Notes under the pieces: generated by a model
What the model saw: the letters and a program-made list of their open reading frames with translations, nothing else
The model's database searches: none
What the model was told of the DNA's origin: nothing
Shown: positions 8,776-18,650 of the stretch, one piece after another
Numbering within the stretch: position 1 is the stretch's first letter
Layout of the letters: the number at the start of each line of letters is the position of its first letter
Source of the DNA: Kalmanozyma brasiliensis GHG001
Taxonomy: Eukaryota; Basidiomycota; Ustilaginomycetes; Ustilaginales
Direction: 5' to 3'
DNA length: 64,000 nucleotides
NCBI RefSeq assembly: GCF_000497045.1
Contig: NW_015961970.1
Coordinates: 1,698,829-1,762,828 of the forward strand
Position numbers and translations under genes: made by a program

Positions 8776-10893
8776 ATGACCATGTCCGAGACATCCGTCT
8801 TCGACATCGACTATCCCTTTCCCGACCTCGACCCCGCTCGAGCACGCGAGTCACTCCGCTTCGCTGCTGCGGAGCTGTCAGATCGAGGTCTGGCCTCTTC
8901 CTCCAGATGGACGCTCGAGCTGCTTCAATCGGTCCCCTACACCGCTGCCACAAACGAGGGGCTACTTCAGTCGAAACCCGATCGCCTGGACAGTTCGGCA
9001 CTAGCTACATCCACGCCTGCGGCGAAACGACCCTCTCATGCTCGACAACTCGTTCCAGAGCACTCGACGCCAGCGCTCGGCATGCACCAGCGCATGTCGG
9101 TCGAGCCTGGCACTGAGAACGAGTCGCTAGAAGGCGTCTCCGGAAGGTTTGCAGCCAGTTCTTTTGCCTCATCGCCTCTCGCCAGCCATCGTCTCGGTCA
9201 CGTGCTGTCCCCGAGACTCGACGCGGATACCTCCCTTATCACGGTGGATAGTGAGGATGGAGACGCTCCGGGATCTGCGCACGTACACTGGCAGTCGAAC
9301 ACCAACTCGGTCGACTACTCCCCTGGCGCATCACAGCAACGTCTCGGTAGCGCGTCGTCTGCGGCGTCCGTTCTCGAAGAGGAAACGTATCTCTTAGCGA
9401 AGAGCCACTTTGACCAACACCAACTCGAACGCTGCATCTGGGTGCTGGAGAGCAGTAAGAGCTCGTCCGATAAGGCACGCTTCTTGCGCCTCTACGCTCG
9501 CTTCTTGATGTCCGAACGCAAGCTGGACGAGCACGGCATGATCATCCCCAAGCCAACCGGAACACTGCCCGCCACCTCACCGAGCTTGATCTCCATCCTC
9601 AAAGACCTCATCGACGCATCCGACCCCTTTCTCCTCTTTCTCAAAGGAGCGATCCTTCGCAAGCTCAATCGACCGATCGAAGCGATGGACTGCCTCCTCC
9701 GTTCTGTGCAGAGCTTTGCGTACAACTGGGCCGCTTGGCAGGAGCTGGCAATGACGCTCGAACCGGGCGAAGCAGACCAGATGGCCGATCTGCTGCCCGA
9801 GTCCTTCATGGTCAGCTTCTTCCGCGAGTTTCTCGACCGCCACTCTGCGCAGGAAGGCGACCTTACCATCGCGCGCATAGACCGACTCCTCGAATCATTC
9901 CCACGCTCGGCATACCTGCTCACCTGTCGCGCTCAAACCAACGTCCACCGCCTCGACTACATCGAAGCGGAACAGGACTTCCAGGAAGCCTGGTCGCTCG
10001 ATCCGTACCGCATCGACGGCCTGGCCGACTACTCGAATGCGCTCTATCTGCTCAACCGCAGCGCCGAGCTGGCCCACCTCGCGCACAAGTTCAGCTCGTT
10101 CGCCAAGGACCGTCCCGAGGTCTGCTGTCTGGTCGGCAACTACTACAACCAGCGTGGCGACCATCACCGCGCCATCGAGGCGTTCCGCCATGCCCTTCGC
10201 CTTGATGCCGGTTGCGTCCCTGCCTGGATCCTCCTCGGCCACGAATACATCGAGCTGAAGAACTCGCACGCTGCGGCAGAAATGTATCGACGAGCGCTCA
10301 AGATCATCCCGCGCGAGTACCGCGCGCTGTACGGCCTGGGCCAAATATACGAGCTCACCGGCGCCTACACGTACGCCGTCAACTACTTTCAGAAGTGCGC
10401 CGCGATCCGACCGTACGACGGACGGATGTGGTCGAGTATGGGCGTCTGCTATGATCAGTTGGGACGCGCACAGGATGCCATCTCGTGCTTCAAACGATGC
10501 TTGGCATGTCGGCTCAACCAAGGCGATACAGTGGCGGGACTCAACAGGATCATCGAAGTGTACGAGAAGGCGCGCGACTTTGAGGCCGCGGCTTCGTATC
10601 ACAGGCGGCTGGTGCAGGTGGTCGACCGCGCTTCGACGGGCGCCGAGTCCAACGTCGTCGCGCGCTACGCCAGGTCGTACATTATCGCAGCCCGATGGGA
10701 GATGGGCGAGATTGGTTCGAAAGCAGCTCAGCAGCAAGCAGCCGACGAGATGGATGATGCCGAGCCAGAAGGTCCCAAGGTGGGCAACCTGGCACTGGCC
10801 AACGACTATCTGCAGAAGGTCATCGCCGCGGGGACGGAAATGACGGACAGCGCAGAGATCTTGCTCAAGCGCTTGGCGTTTCTGCGAGATTGA
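8776..10893 (+). CDS. cdc23: Anaphase-promoting complex subunit 8 (Cdc23)
   Basis: TPR scaffold subunit of the APC/C ubiquitin ligase, which drives chromosome separation and mitotic exit. Single exon, 705 residues, longer than the usual 560-600 because of an acidic, Ser-rich insert at about 75-195. The N-terminus has the Cdc23 hallmark DPARARESLRFAAAELSDRG (about 16-35). The C-terminal half is a run of TPRs, with the family signature AWILLGHEYIELKNSHAAAE and the repeat YRALYGLGQIYELTGAYTYA. The ATG at 8776 is followed by a second at 8782; either would give the same domain content. The C-terminal tail (about 650-705) is acidic. Confidence 0.88.
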   Translation: MTMSETSVFDIDYPFPDLDPARARESLRFAAAELSDRGLASSSRWTLELLQSVPYTAATNEGLLQSKPDRLDSSALATSTPAAKRPSHARQLVPEHSTPALGMHQRMSVEPGTENESLEGVSGRFAASSFASSPLASHRLGHVLSPRLDADTSLITVDSEDGDAPGSAHVHWQSNTNSVDYSPGASQQRLGSASSAASVLEEETYLLAKSHFDQHQLERCIWVLESSKSSSDKARFLRLYARFLMSERKLDEHGMIIPKPTGTLPATSPSLISILKDLIDASDPFLLFLKGAILRKLNRPIEAMDCLLRSVQSFAYNWAAWQELAMTLEPGEADQMADLLPESFMVSFFREFLDRHSAQEGDLTIARIDRLLESFPRSAYLLTCRAQTNVHRLDYIEAEQDFQEAWSLDPYRIDGLADYSNALYLLNRSAELAHLAHKFSSFAKDRPEVCCLVGNYYNQRGDHHRAIEAFRHALRLDAGCVPAWILLGHEYIELKNSHAAAEMYRRALKIIPREYRALYGLGQIYELTGAYTYAVNYFQKCAAIRPYDGRMWSSMGVCYDQLGRAQDAISCFKRCLACRLNQGDTVAGLNRIIEVYEKARDFEAAASYHRRLVQVVDRASTGAESNVVARYARSYIIAARWEMGEIGSKAAQQQAADEMDDAEPEGPKVGNLALANDYLQKVIAAGTEMTDSAEILLKRLAFLRD

Positions 10894-11248
10894 GGCGAGC
10901 TGAGCTGAATGTATAGCCGCCAGACAAGGCTGCCGAAATCAAGACGCTCCGTGACGTGATACCACGAGGTCAAGTCATCCCTGACTGAGACTGACTGAGA
11001 CTCTCGCGTCCCGGCTGAGGTGAGCCGTCGATTTTGCCGGGCAGAAGAAGAAGAAATTCGGAACGGCCATGTGCGCTGTATCGCGTGCTTCGGCGAATTT
11101 TTAAGCGCTTAAAGTCACGGATGACATTCGTGATTACGGTGGAGGCCGAGGTGTTGCTTTGCTTGGCTCACAGTATAAGACGAGCCGCCTCGAACCCCAT
11201 CGTCCGGTCAACCTCCCATACATCCGCTCCGAACACCATCTCAGCACC
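10894..11248. other. Intergenic, upstream of the PRISE-like reductase gene
   Basis: 355 bp, no gene. Contains a perfect tandem pair of the 10-mer CTGACTGAGA at 10981-11000 and an AT core (GCGAATTTTTAAGCGC) near 11093-11108. Confidence 0.45.
11174..11180 (+). promoter_or_regulatory. Candidate TATA box
   Basis: TATAAGA lies 75 bp before the ATG at 11249, a reasonable distance for a fungal TATA element. Confidence 0.4.
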
Positions 11249-12421
11249 ATGTCGTCGCCCCAGCACTACCTCGTCTTTGGAGCCAACGGCGTTTCCGGCT
11301 TGGCCGCACTCCGTGCCCTCGTCGAGCAGCCCAAGGAGAAGGTGGGCGCGATCCTCGCCGTTTCCCGCCGTCCCCCTCAGATCGACTACAAGGACTCGCG
11401 CATCAAGTTCATCTCGATCGACATCCTTAACGCTTCCGTCGACGAGATCACCGAGCGACTCAAAGCCGAAGGTGGCGACAAAGTCAATGTCGCCCTGCAC
11501 TACACCTACATCGAGAAGAAGGACCCGCAGGAGCTGCTCGACATCAACCACGAGCTGCTCATCAAGGCGCTCGACAGCACCTCTTCCGCGACCGGCAAGA
11601 ACCTCCGTCACTTCCACCTGCAGACGGGCTACAAGTGGTACTCGCTGCACCTTGCCAACAAGGAGCTTGCCTCGCCGGTGCCCTACCAGGAAGACGCGCC
11701 GCGCGGACCCACCGACCCGCCCAACTTCTACTACGACCAAGTGGACACGCTCGTCGCCCACGCCAAGAAGCACGGCTACGCATGGTCCGAGACGCGCCCC
11801 AACACCATCATCGGCGCGGCCAAGGGCAACTTTATGAACCAGGCCGTCTCCACCAGTCTCTACCTCGCGCTCGAAAAGGGTAAAGGCAAGACCGAAGTCC
11901 AGTATCCAGGCAACAACCTCAACTGGGACCAGATCTTTGTCTCGCAGAGCACGGCGATCAACAATGCGCGTTTCCAGGTGTTCCTCACCGACGCGAAGAA
12001 TGCGGCCAAGTGCGAGAACCAGTCGTTCAACATCGAGGATGGCGATCGACGTACGCTGGGTCGGATCTGGCAGGACCTGGGCAAGGAGCTGGGCCTCAAG
12101 GTGTTGCCTCCCACGCTGACGGCCAAGTACAACGACAAGCCACCCCAGCTGAGTCTCAGTCTGAACGAGTGGAGCAAGCGACCCGAGAACGTTGAGGCGT
12201 GGAAGAAGCTGACCAGCGAGGAGGGCGGCGATCCAAAGGCCTTTGCCGACCACGCGACTTTTGCATTTGCCGACTTTACCCTCGGCGCGACGTTCGACCA
12301 GCAGGGCAGCTTGGACAAGGCCAGAGCAGCCGGCTGGGATGTCGTGTGCGATACCGTCAAGGATGGATACCTCGACACCTACCGGTACCTGCAGGAGATC
12401 GGTACGCTGCCCAAGGTTTGA
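11249..12421 (+). CDS. PRISE-like SDR family NAD(P)-dependent reductase
   Basis: Extended short-chain dehydrogenase/reductase, 390 residues, single exon. The Rossmann glycine motif is VFGANGVSGLAALRA near residues 9-23, and a second-strand SRRPPQID may help select NADP. QTGYKWY (near 130) and the segment PNFYYDQVD (near 155) resemble progesterone 5-beta-reductase/iridoid synthase-like (PRISE) proteins, which reduce activated C=C bonds. Fungal relatives are widespread and mostly uncharacterised, so no substrate is assigned. The ATG at 11249 is the first in frame; the frame is open upstream only from a TTG. A strong, TATA-like promoter suggests high or regulated expression (inference). Confidence 0.8.
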   Translation: MSSPQHYLVFGANGVSGLAALRALVEQPKEKVGAILAVSRRPPQIDYKDSRIKFISIDILNASVDEITERLKAEGGDKVNVALHYTYIEKKDPQELLDINHELLIKALDSTSSATGKNLRHFHLQTGYKWYSLHLANKELASPVPYQEDAPRGPTDPPNFYYDQVDTLVAHAKKHGYAWSETRPNTIIGAAKGNFMNQAVSTSLYLALEKGKGKTEVQYPGNNLNWDQIFVSQSTAINNARFQVFLTDAKNAAKCENQSFNIEDGDRRTLGRIWQDLGKELGLKVLPPTLTAKYNDKPPQLSLSLNEWSKRPENVEAWKKLTSEEGGDPKAFADHATFAFADFTLGATFDQQGSLDKARAAGWDVVCDTVKDGYLDTYRYLQEIGTLPKV

Positions 12422-12704
12422 AGTGTTGTCCTCATCTGTAGTCTAAGCACCCGCATCGTCAATCCACTGTCGTGGGCATCCACACATTGCCGAGCCTCAG
12501 ATGCGGACTGCTGCGTCAGGCGTGGACGTCAATGAGTAACGAGGTTGCAAGAATGGTGTGTGATCTGAAAGCGTATGTTCGCGCTTCGAAAGCTCTGCGG
12601 TACAAGTACAAGAATCGTTGAATCTAGCTAAAAGTACAGGTGGTAAGGATCCTGGTTCCCGAAGGTCCCTTTTAAGTGTCTACATCTAAATGGAGAGTCG
12701 AGCA

Positions 12705-15104
12705 TCACCACTTGCTGGCGCTGCTATCGCGACCGAATCGGCTCTCCCGAGCGTCACGGCCGCTGCCGAAGCTACTGCGTCCGCCGCGGTCGCCGCCGCC
12801 ACCAAATCTCGATCCGCCACGGCTGTCCCTACCATCTCGACTGGGTCGTGCATCGCGATCGCGGAAGTCACGTCCGCCATCGTCCTTGTTGAAGCGACCG
12901 CGACCGAACGACTTTCCGCCACCAAAACCGCCACGTCCACCGCTGAATCCGCCAGCCCGACGCGGTCCACCCCGGTCCTTGAGCGAGATGCCGAGCTTCT
13001 GCATGAACGCCTCGCTGAGGTACGGCGCCTGCTCCAAACGGCCTGCCTGGACACTCCACTGCTTGAGCCCCTCGAGCACCTGCATCTTGCTGGTGCGCAG
13101 CTCGTCGCCCTTGCCGAGGTAGAAGCCGAGCAGCGAGTTGAACGTCTCGCGCACCGCGTCCTCTTCGTCCAGCGACTTGAGCGACTCTTCGACCAACGGG
13201 GCGAGGGTCTTGGTGGAATACTTTCCCGTGAGAGGACCTCGGATCTCGGCAGGCGGTCGCACTCGGCCGCCATCACGGCTGTCACGCCCGCGGAAACCTT
13301 TCCTGGCCTCCTGCGATTTCGCCTTGGCTGCCTTGACAACCTCGTCCGGAACAGCGAACTGCTCCGGTGCCTCGTCGAAGCGCTTTGCCATCGTCTCGAC
13401 TTCCTGCACGAGATCGTCGACGTGAAGCTGGTGGACAGGAAGGTCGTCAAGCTGGTAGTAGAGGAAGCCGCGCTCAAAGTTCTGGAGCACAATGTCGGAT
13501 CGACCCTTGGCACCGGCACGACCTGTTCGGCCAATACGGTGGATGTACTGGTCCTTGCTGCTGGGAATGCCGATCTGGATGACACGAGTGGTACCGGGGT
13601 AGTCGACACCACGAGCGCTGACGTCACTGGTGACGAGAACGCTGGCTCCACTCTGGTCCTTACGGAAGCGGTCGCTGGTGTTGAAACGGGCGCGCTGGTC
13701 CTTCTTGCTGTGGATCTCGTAGACGCTCGAGCCGGTCGATGCGGGCAAGTGGCGCTGAGCGTCGCGGATGACATCGGCAAGCAGCTCGGTCATCTTGGTG
13801 GTGGGGGCAAAGACGATGGTCTTGGACTTGCCAGGGTTGACAAGCTGATCGTGGGCGATGAGACGCAAGACGTGAGGGATCTGCTCTTCCGCAGACTCGA
13901 GCACGGTAGCGTATTGAGGGATGTGCTTGTGAACATTCTCCTCTCCTGCGGGGACGCAGTCGATGAAGCGATGGTCCTTCTGCAAACTGGCGCGGGCGAT
14001 GGCGCGAATCTCGTTGCTGACGGTGGCACTGAAGAGCATGTTCTGACGGTCGACCTTGGCGGGAAGGTGACGCATGATGGCTTGCAGGTCATCGCGGAAA
14101 CCCATCTCGAGGAGCGTGTCGGCCTCGTCGAGGATGAGCGTGCGGCATGCAGTCATAGCTTCGCGGATCATGCCAACATCGTTGAGCAAATCGAGGATAC
14201 GTCCGGGAGTAGCGACCACAACATCGGGTCTGGACCTCCTCCAGTCGTTGATCTGGAATTGACGACTGGCACCTCCGACCAGAAGCTGAACCTTGAGATC
14301 AGGCTCATGCGAGAGCAGCTTCTTGGCCTCGTCCGCAATCTGCGTTGCCAGCTCTCGAGTGGGAGAGAGAACGAGCGTACCGACGGTGTTGTTGACGAAC
14401 TGCTTGACGATCTCTTCGAGCTCCTTCTTCTTGAGCGAGGACGCATCGAGATCGGGTCGATGCCTTTGGAGCATGTCGAGCCACGGTTTTGGGAACTTGC
14501 CGTTGCGGACATCCTCGATGGAACGCAGGCGAGCCTCGAGAGCGGGCACGAGGAAGGCGATCGTTTTACCGGTACCTGTCTTTGCCTTGACCAGCATGTC
14601 TCGGCCTTCTCCATCGGGCATAGGTGTAGCTGATTCACCGACACCGCTTGCGACCTCGGGGAGAAGGTGGAGGACGCTCTGTTGGACGGCCGACATGTTG
14701 GTGTATGCGAAGGGTTTGACGGTCAACGCCTTGAGAATCGAAGGGTGAATGGATCCCTTCAAAGATGCAAACGTCTCGTCCTTGACGCGAGCTGCTTTCT
14801 TGTCCCTCCCAGAGAAGGCGACTTGGTCGTCTGTGAAAGTGTCCTCGGAGGCTGTTGCAGCGGCGCTTGCTGGCTCAGACCCTTTGGAGGTCTGGGAGAA
14901 GCTGCGAATGGCAAGCGACACGTTCGAGCTCGGATATGAGCGCGCTACTCGGCTTTGCTGAAGGGCATCTTGTGCGAATGATGATGCAGCAGAGGGGACG
15001 ACTCGTGCGCGGATGGCGGATCTTGTGGTGAGCGTTGAGAGCTGTCGAGCCGCTACCAGAGAGCGGGCAAGCCCTTGCGGGCCGGCAAGTTTTGTGTACA
15101 GCAT
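12705..15104 (-). CDS. mss116: Mitochondrial DEAD-box RNA helicase, Mss116-like
   Basis: ATP-dependent RNA chaperone for mitochondrial intron splicing and translation. Single exon, 799 residues. Residues 1-70 are Arg/Ser/Ala-rich without acids, a typical mitochondrial presequence. Helicase motifs in order: AKTGTGKT (174-181), PTRELA (248-253), ATPGR (298-302), DEAD (326-329), SAT (359-361), and HRIGRTGRAG in the second RecA domain. An Mss116-type C-terminal extension follows, then an RGG/RD-rich tail at about 690-799 that should bind RNA. The stop is 284 bp from the convergent reductase stop. Family assignment is secure; the exact orthologue (Mss116 against Cyt-19) is less so, since they are the same group. 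Confidence 0.88.
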   Translation of the reverse strand: MLYTKLAGPQGLARSLVAARQLSTLTTRSAIRARVVPSAASSFAQDALQQSRVARSYPSSNVSLAIRSFSQTSKGSEPASAAATASEDTFTDDQVAFSGRDKKAARVKDETFASLKGSIHPSILKALTVKPFAYTNMSAVQQSVLHLLPEVASGVGESATPMPDGEGRDMLVKAKTGTGKTIAFLVPALEARLRSIEDVRNGKFPKPWLDMLQRHRPDLDASSLKKKELEEIVKQFVNNTVGTLVLSPTRELATQIADEAKKLLSHEPDLKVQLLVGGASRQFQINDWRRSRPDVVVATPGRILDLLNDVGMIREAMTACRTLILDEADTLLEMGFRDDLQAIMRHLPAKVDRQNMLFSATVSNEIRAIARASLQKDHRFIDCVPAGEENVHKHIPQYATVLESAEEQIPHVLRLIAHDQLVNPGKSKTIVFAPTTKMTELLADVIRDAQRHLPASTGSSVYEIHSKKDQRARFNTSDRFRKDQSGASVLVTSDVSARGVDYPGTTRVIQIGIPSSKDQYIHRIGRTGRAGAKGRSDIVLQNFERGFLYYQLDDLPVHQLHVDDLVQEVETMAKRFDEAPEQFAVPDEVVKAAKAKSQEARKGFRGRDSRDGGRVRPPAEIRGPLTGKYSTKTLAPLVEESLKSLDEEDAVRETFNSLLGFYLGKGDELRTSKMQVLEGLKQWSVQAGRLEQAPYLSEAFMQKLGISLKDRGGPRRAGGFSGGRGGFGGGKSFGRGRFNKDDGGRDFRDRDARPSRDGRDSRGGSRFGGGGDRGGRSSFGSGRDARESRFGRDSSASKW

Positions 15105-15535
15105 TGCGCTGAAGCTGTATGTGGACGATGATCCGTCGGTGGCAAGAAGTGCCTGCTGATTGTACCGAGATGATGGATAGGAGGGTCAAGACCAGGAGTT
15201 GTACAATACTTTGGCCACCACCGAGAGAGAGAGCTCAGTCAATGAGTCTTCGCTAAGAAGTTTCCTCCAAAATTTTCGAGCCTTCTGCAGGGACGAACCG
15301 GGCAATTTTCGGCTGAGACCCTGTTCTGCCTTGCAGCAGCTGACCACCTTTTGATTGGATCGGGCCGACAGCCTCCACTCTGCCTCCCGATCCAGATCCC
15401 AGAAGAGCGACTCGAGAGCAACACCACGCCAAGATCAGCTGTCTGAGTGAGAACAACACCCTAATCAACACCATCCATCTACATCGTCCTTTTGGGCTTG
15501 GCAGGGCACAGGAGCTGCAGTCGCGGGACGACATC
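15105..15535. promoter_or_regulatory. Divergent promoter of mss116 and gab1
   Basis: 431 bp. Two AT-core elements lie close together: CCAAAATTTTCGAGCC at about 15267-15282 and GGCAATTTTCGGCTGAG at 15301-15317. The second is part of the recurrent TTTC(C)GGCTGA motif of this window. Confidence 0.45.
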
Positions 15536-17185
15536 ATGACTTCGAAAAGCTCGCCCGGAGCGGCCAAGGTCATGACGGACCGAGCACTGCATCCATCGAG
15601 CTCGTGGCTGCTTCTCACATTGATAGGCGGAGCAGTGCTTCGTCTCAGCATCGTGCTCTATACAGAGGCTTTCAGTCTGCTACAGGACCGTCCCGAGCTC
15701 AGCACACCAATAAGCAGCTTCAAGGCTCTCATGGAATCCCACTACATCTTTCGACACCGCCCGACATCCGTGACCGCCCTGAACCAACATCAAGTCTCGG
15801 ATCCGTACTCAGCCGGCACCATCCACCACTCGCCGTTACTCGTGGCCGTCCTCTACTCCGCTCTACAACGCTTTCAGTCAAGATCAGACGAGCTTTCGAT
15901 AGCATCCGTTTGGATTGCCGCCGATGTCGTCTCAGCATGGCTGCTATACCGCATCTGCTACGCACGCGACGTGTCCATATGGTCGAGGCAGACCTATCTG
16001 TTCGCCTGGGACCAGAGCAGAGCGCTCAAGGTGGCTGCCACCTTCCTCTTCAATCCGTACACCATCGCAACATGCATCTCAAGGAGCTCAATATCGCTCG
16101 AGATTGTCGCTCTGCTTGCCGCCATTCACTCCGCCATGTCAGGCTCAGCGATGCTCTTGGCGGTCTGTTGGGCTGCATCCTCCCTCCTTTCACTCTATCC
16201 GGTGCTGCTACTGCCCATGTTGGTCCAGCTATGCCGTAAGAGGGCAGGCGAGCTCGTCTATGAACGCGAGATTGCACGAGTCGGCAAGCATTCCCCATCG
16301 ACAGACACTAAGGCGGTCCGTCAGCTGGGCTTCCTTGTCGACCGCGTTCGTTTCGCAAAGCGCTTCGCCGTTTTCAAGTGTCTCATTCTTATGCCGGCAG
16401 CGCTCGCAGGCGGCCTGTGGCTCTCGCGAGCTATCGTGTTGGCACCGGGAGCGGCCTCGTTCAGCGCAGTCCTCCTCCACCTGCCCAGCATCCTCGAAGT
16501 GCCTCTCGACCAGGGATGGGACTGGGTCGAGCAGGTCTACGGCTCGGTTATCTTCGCCACCGATCTCACACCCAATCTCGGTCTGTGGTGGTACTTCTTC
16601 ATGGAGATCTTCGACCACTTTCGTGATTTCTTCCTTCTCACCTTCAACGTGCATCTCGCGTGCTACGTTCTGCCCTTCAGCATCAAATACAGGCAAGATC
16701 CGCTGTTCGGCATTACGGTCATGGTGGGTGTCATCGCAGTCTTCAAGAGCTATCCGACGATGGGCGACCACGCTCTCTTTATGGGCCTGCTGAGCTTGCA
16801 CAGCCAGATTTTCGAGTACTTGCGGTACCCGTTGGTGTCGACGTTGACCTACGCGTACTGTACGTGCCTGTCGCCGGCTTTCCATCACCTGTGGCTCAAT
16901 GCTGGGTCGGCGAATGCCAACTTCTTCTACGCCATTACGCTGGTGTGGGCGTTGGGTGGAGGCATGCTGGTGCTGGACGCTATGTGGGCGTGGGGCCGAG
17001 AGCGCTGGGAGAAGGAGAGGACACCGATCCGTGCGGCTGTTCGATCCCGCGAAGAGCACGTTGATGGCGATGCATCTGTCGACAGTACCACTTCGAATGG
17101 CGCGACAGCCACATTGGCCGTGTCGCCAGAAGAAGCTCCGGACAAATCGGACAAGCCAAGACGACGAGTCGTTGTACAAGTATAG
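15536..17185 (+). CDS. gab1: GPI transamidase subunit PIG-U/Gab1
   Basis: Polytopic ER membrane subunit of the GPI transamidase, which attaches GPI anchors to proteins. Single exon, 549 residues. It shows the family pattern: a first membrane helix (LLTLIGGAVLRLSIVLY), then TPISSFKALMES in the first luminal loop, DPYSAGTIHHSPLL, and about eight to ten further hydrophobic helices. A conserved pair of blocks, NLGLWWYFFMEIFDHFRDFF and KYRQDPLFG, is typical of PIG-U. The last 50 residues are charged and probably cytosolic. Yeast Gab1/Cdc91 is about 390 residues; the extra length is in loops and tail. The first ATG (15536) is used. Confidence 0.85.
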   Translation: MTSKSSPGAAKVMTDRALHPSSSWLLLTLIGGAVLRLSIVLYTEAFSLLQDRPELSTPISSFKALMESHYIFRHRPTSVTALNQHQVSDPYSAGTIHHSPLLVAVLYSALQRFQSRSDELSIASVWIAADVVSAWLLYRICYARDVSIWSRQTYLFAWDQSRALKVAATFLFNPYTIATCISRSSISLEIVALLAAIHSAMSGSAMLLAVCWAASSLLSLYPVLLLPMLVQLCRKRAGELVYEREIARVGKHSPSTDTKAVRQLGFLVDRVRFAKRFAVFKCLILMPAALAGGLWLSRAIVLAPGAASFSAVLLHLPSILEVPLDQGWDWVEQVYGSVIFATDLTPNLGLWWYFFMEIFDHFRDFFLLTFNVHLACYVLPFSIKYRQDPLFGITVMVGVIAVFKSYPTMGDHALFMGLLSLHSQIFEYLRYPLVSTLTYAYCTCLSPAFHHLWLNAGSANANFFYAITLVWALGGGMLVLDAMWAWGRERWEKERTPIRAAVRSREEHVDGDASVDSTTSNGATATLAVSPEEAPDKSDKPRRRVVVQV

Positions 17186-17289
17186 ACCCTAATGCAAAGA
17201 TCAAGGATTGACCGTGATCGTTCGATGTCGGTGGCTGATAGCCAACGTTCGGCTGTGAGCGTGTGACACTGTATTCGCAGGGGTCCCCG

Positions 17290-17910
17290 TCATGTAGGCG
17301 TCGGTTGCGCAGCGGCATCAATCGGATGGTTCAGCGTGGACTTGGCATCACCGTGGTAGTAGATGCGATTTGCAACATCCTTGACGGTCCAGTCGAGGCC
17401 TTGAACAAGGTTGTCGCCTGTATATGCGCTGCAAGGCTGGATACGCCAACTATGAGTGGACACTCGATCGAGATCGAGATGTTTCTTGATCTGTTCGGCG
17501 GAGAGAGCTCCTGGAAGGTCCTGCTTGTTGGCAAAGATCAAGATGGTGGCCCCGTGCAGGCGTTCCTCCTGAAGCAGCTTGTCGAGCTCCTCTTTGCAGT
17601 CCGTCAGACGCGCTGTGTCGGAGGAATCGACCACCCAGATGATGGCATCCGTCTTTTCAAAGTAATTCTTCCAGTAAGGGCGGAGACTCTTCTGACCGCC
17701 AATATCCCAGACGTTGATGTGATAGCCTTGGTATTGGAAGGTCTGAATTGCAAAGCCTAGCGTTGGTGAGATGGCTTCGATCTCGGACTGCGGTTGGTTC
17801 TGAAGCTTCTTAAGGATGGTCGTCTTGCCAGCATTGTCGAGGCCGAGAAAGAGGAACCGGAACTCGTGAGACCGTAGCTTGGTCTTGCGGATGATGGTGA
17901 GTAGCCCCAT
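17290..17910 (-). CDS. arl2: ADP-ribosylation-factor-like GTPase Arl2
   Basis: Small GTPase that works with tubulin folding cofactors; relatives are yeast Cin4 and S. pombe Alp41. 206 residues, single exon. P-loop GLDNAGKT at 23-30, switch I SPTLGFAIQT, switch II WDIGGQKSLRPYW at 68-80, NKQDLPGALS at 128-137 and the guanine loop CSA near 162. The N-terminus MGLLTIIRK and the WDIGGQKSLR block are those of Arl2 rather than Arf1 or Arl3. There is a C-terminal extension of about 15 residues beyond the usual length. Convergent with gab1, about 100 bp between stops. Confidence 0.92.
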   Translation of the reverse strand: MGLLTIIRKTKLRSHEFRFLFLGLDNAGKTTILKKLQNQPQSEIEAISPTLGFAIQTFQYQGYHINVWDIGGQKSLRPYWKNYFEKTDAIIWVVDSSDTARLTDCKEELDKLLQEERLHGATILIFANKQDLPGALSAEQIKKHLDLDRVSTHSWRIQPCSAYTGDNLVQGLDWTVKDVANRIYYHGDAKSTLNHPIDAAAQPTPT

Positions 17911-18650
17911 GCTGTCAGAATCGCCGCGGTCGGGCTCGTTCGAAGTGGCTCTGCAGGACGAAGGTGGTCAAGTCTTGAAAGTGACACGGAGCTCCAAGCA
18001 ACGCGCTTCAGCAGGACCCTGACGCCAAAAAAACGCACCTCGTCGGGAGATTTTTCGGTCTGACAGCCCTGAGAAATTCAAAGCACGTGGCAAGCGTTGA
18101 TCTGCAGGCTGCATCATCGAATTTTCGCCAGAGAGAAGGCCGAGAGCTGCTGCGTTGTCAAGAAGATGCGTGCCTATGGCTCCTGCCGAGGCCGCGGCGA
18201 GAAGTGTGTCTCTCGGCAACACAGATCCGTTGTGTCTTGGTCGAGACCCTTTCTTTGACCATGCTCCTATTCTAAATTGGCGTGGTACCGTCATTCTTGT
18301 CCAAACAATCGGTCTGATGTGTGCTGTGCACTAGGGCATGCACTGTGCTTTGCACCGTAGCGGGCCGAGCTTCGATGCGGTGCTCGTGAATCAGCGGGAT
18401 GCTAGATTGTAAGCTGTGCCCAGGGTTCCGGAGTTCCGCATGAGCTAGACCCTTTCAAGCTCAGCCGCCATCGAAGCAACACTCAAACTTGGCCCTCGAC
18501 TCGGCCAGGGGCCATGTCGTGCCTCACGTTCTGGGAAGGCCCAATCCCTCATTCGCTCTGTCCGTCATCCCCTGACCACCACCATCCTTTCCTCTCTCCC
18601 TCCCGCCACATCCCGTGCAAGGGTCCGTTGCTGGACTTCACTGTCCGACC
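17911..18650. promoter_or_regulatory. Divergent promoter of arl2 and the GH9 gene
   Basis: 740 bp without a gene. ATTTTTCGGTCTGA is at about 18050-18063 and CGAATTTTCGCC at about 18118-18129. A cluster of GTGCAC/GCATGCAC/TTGCAC words lies at 18318-18356, and could be a regulator-binding cluster. Confidence 0.4.
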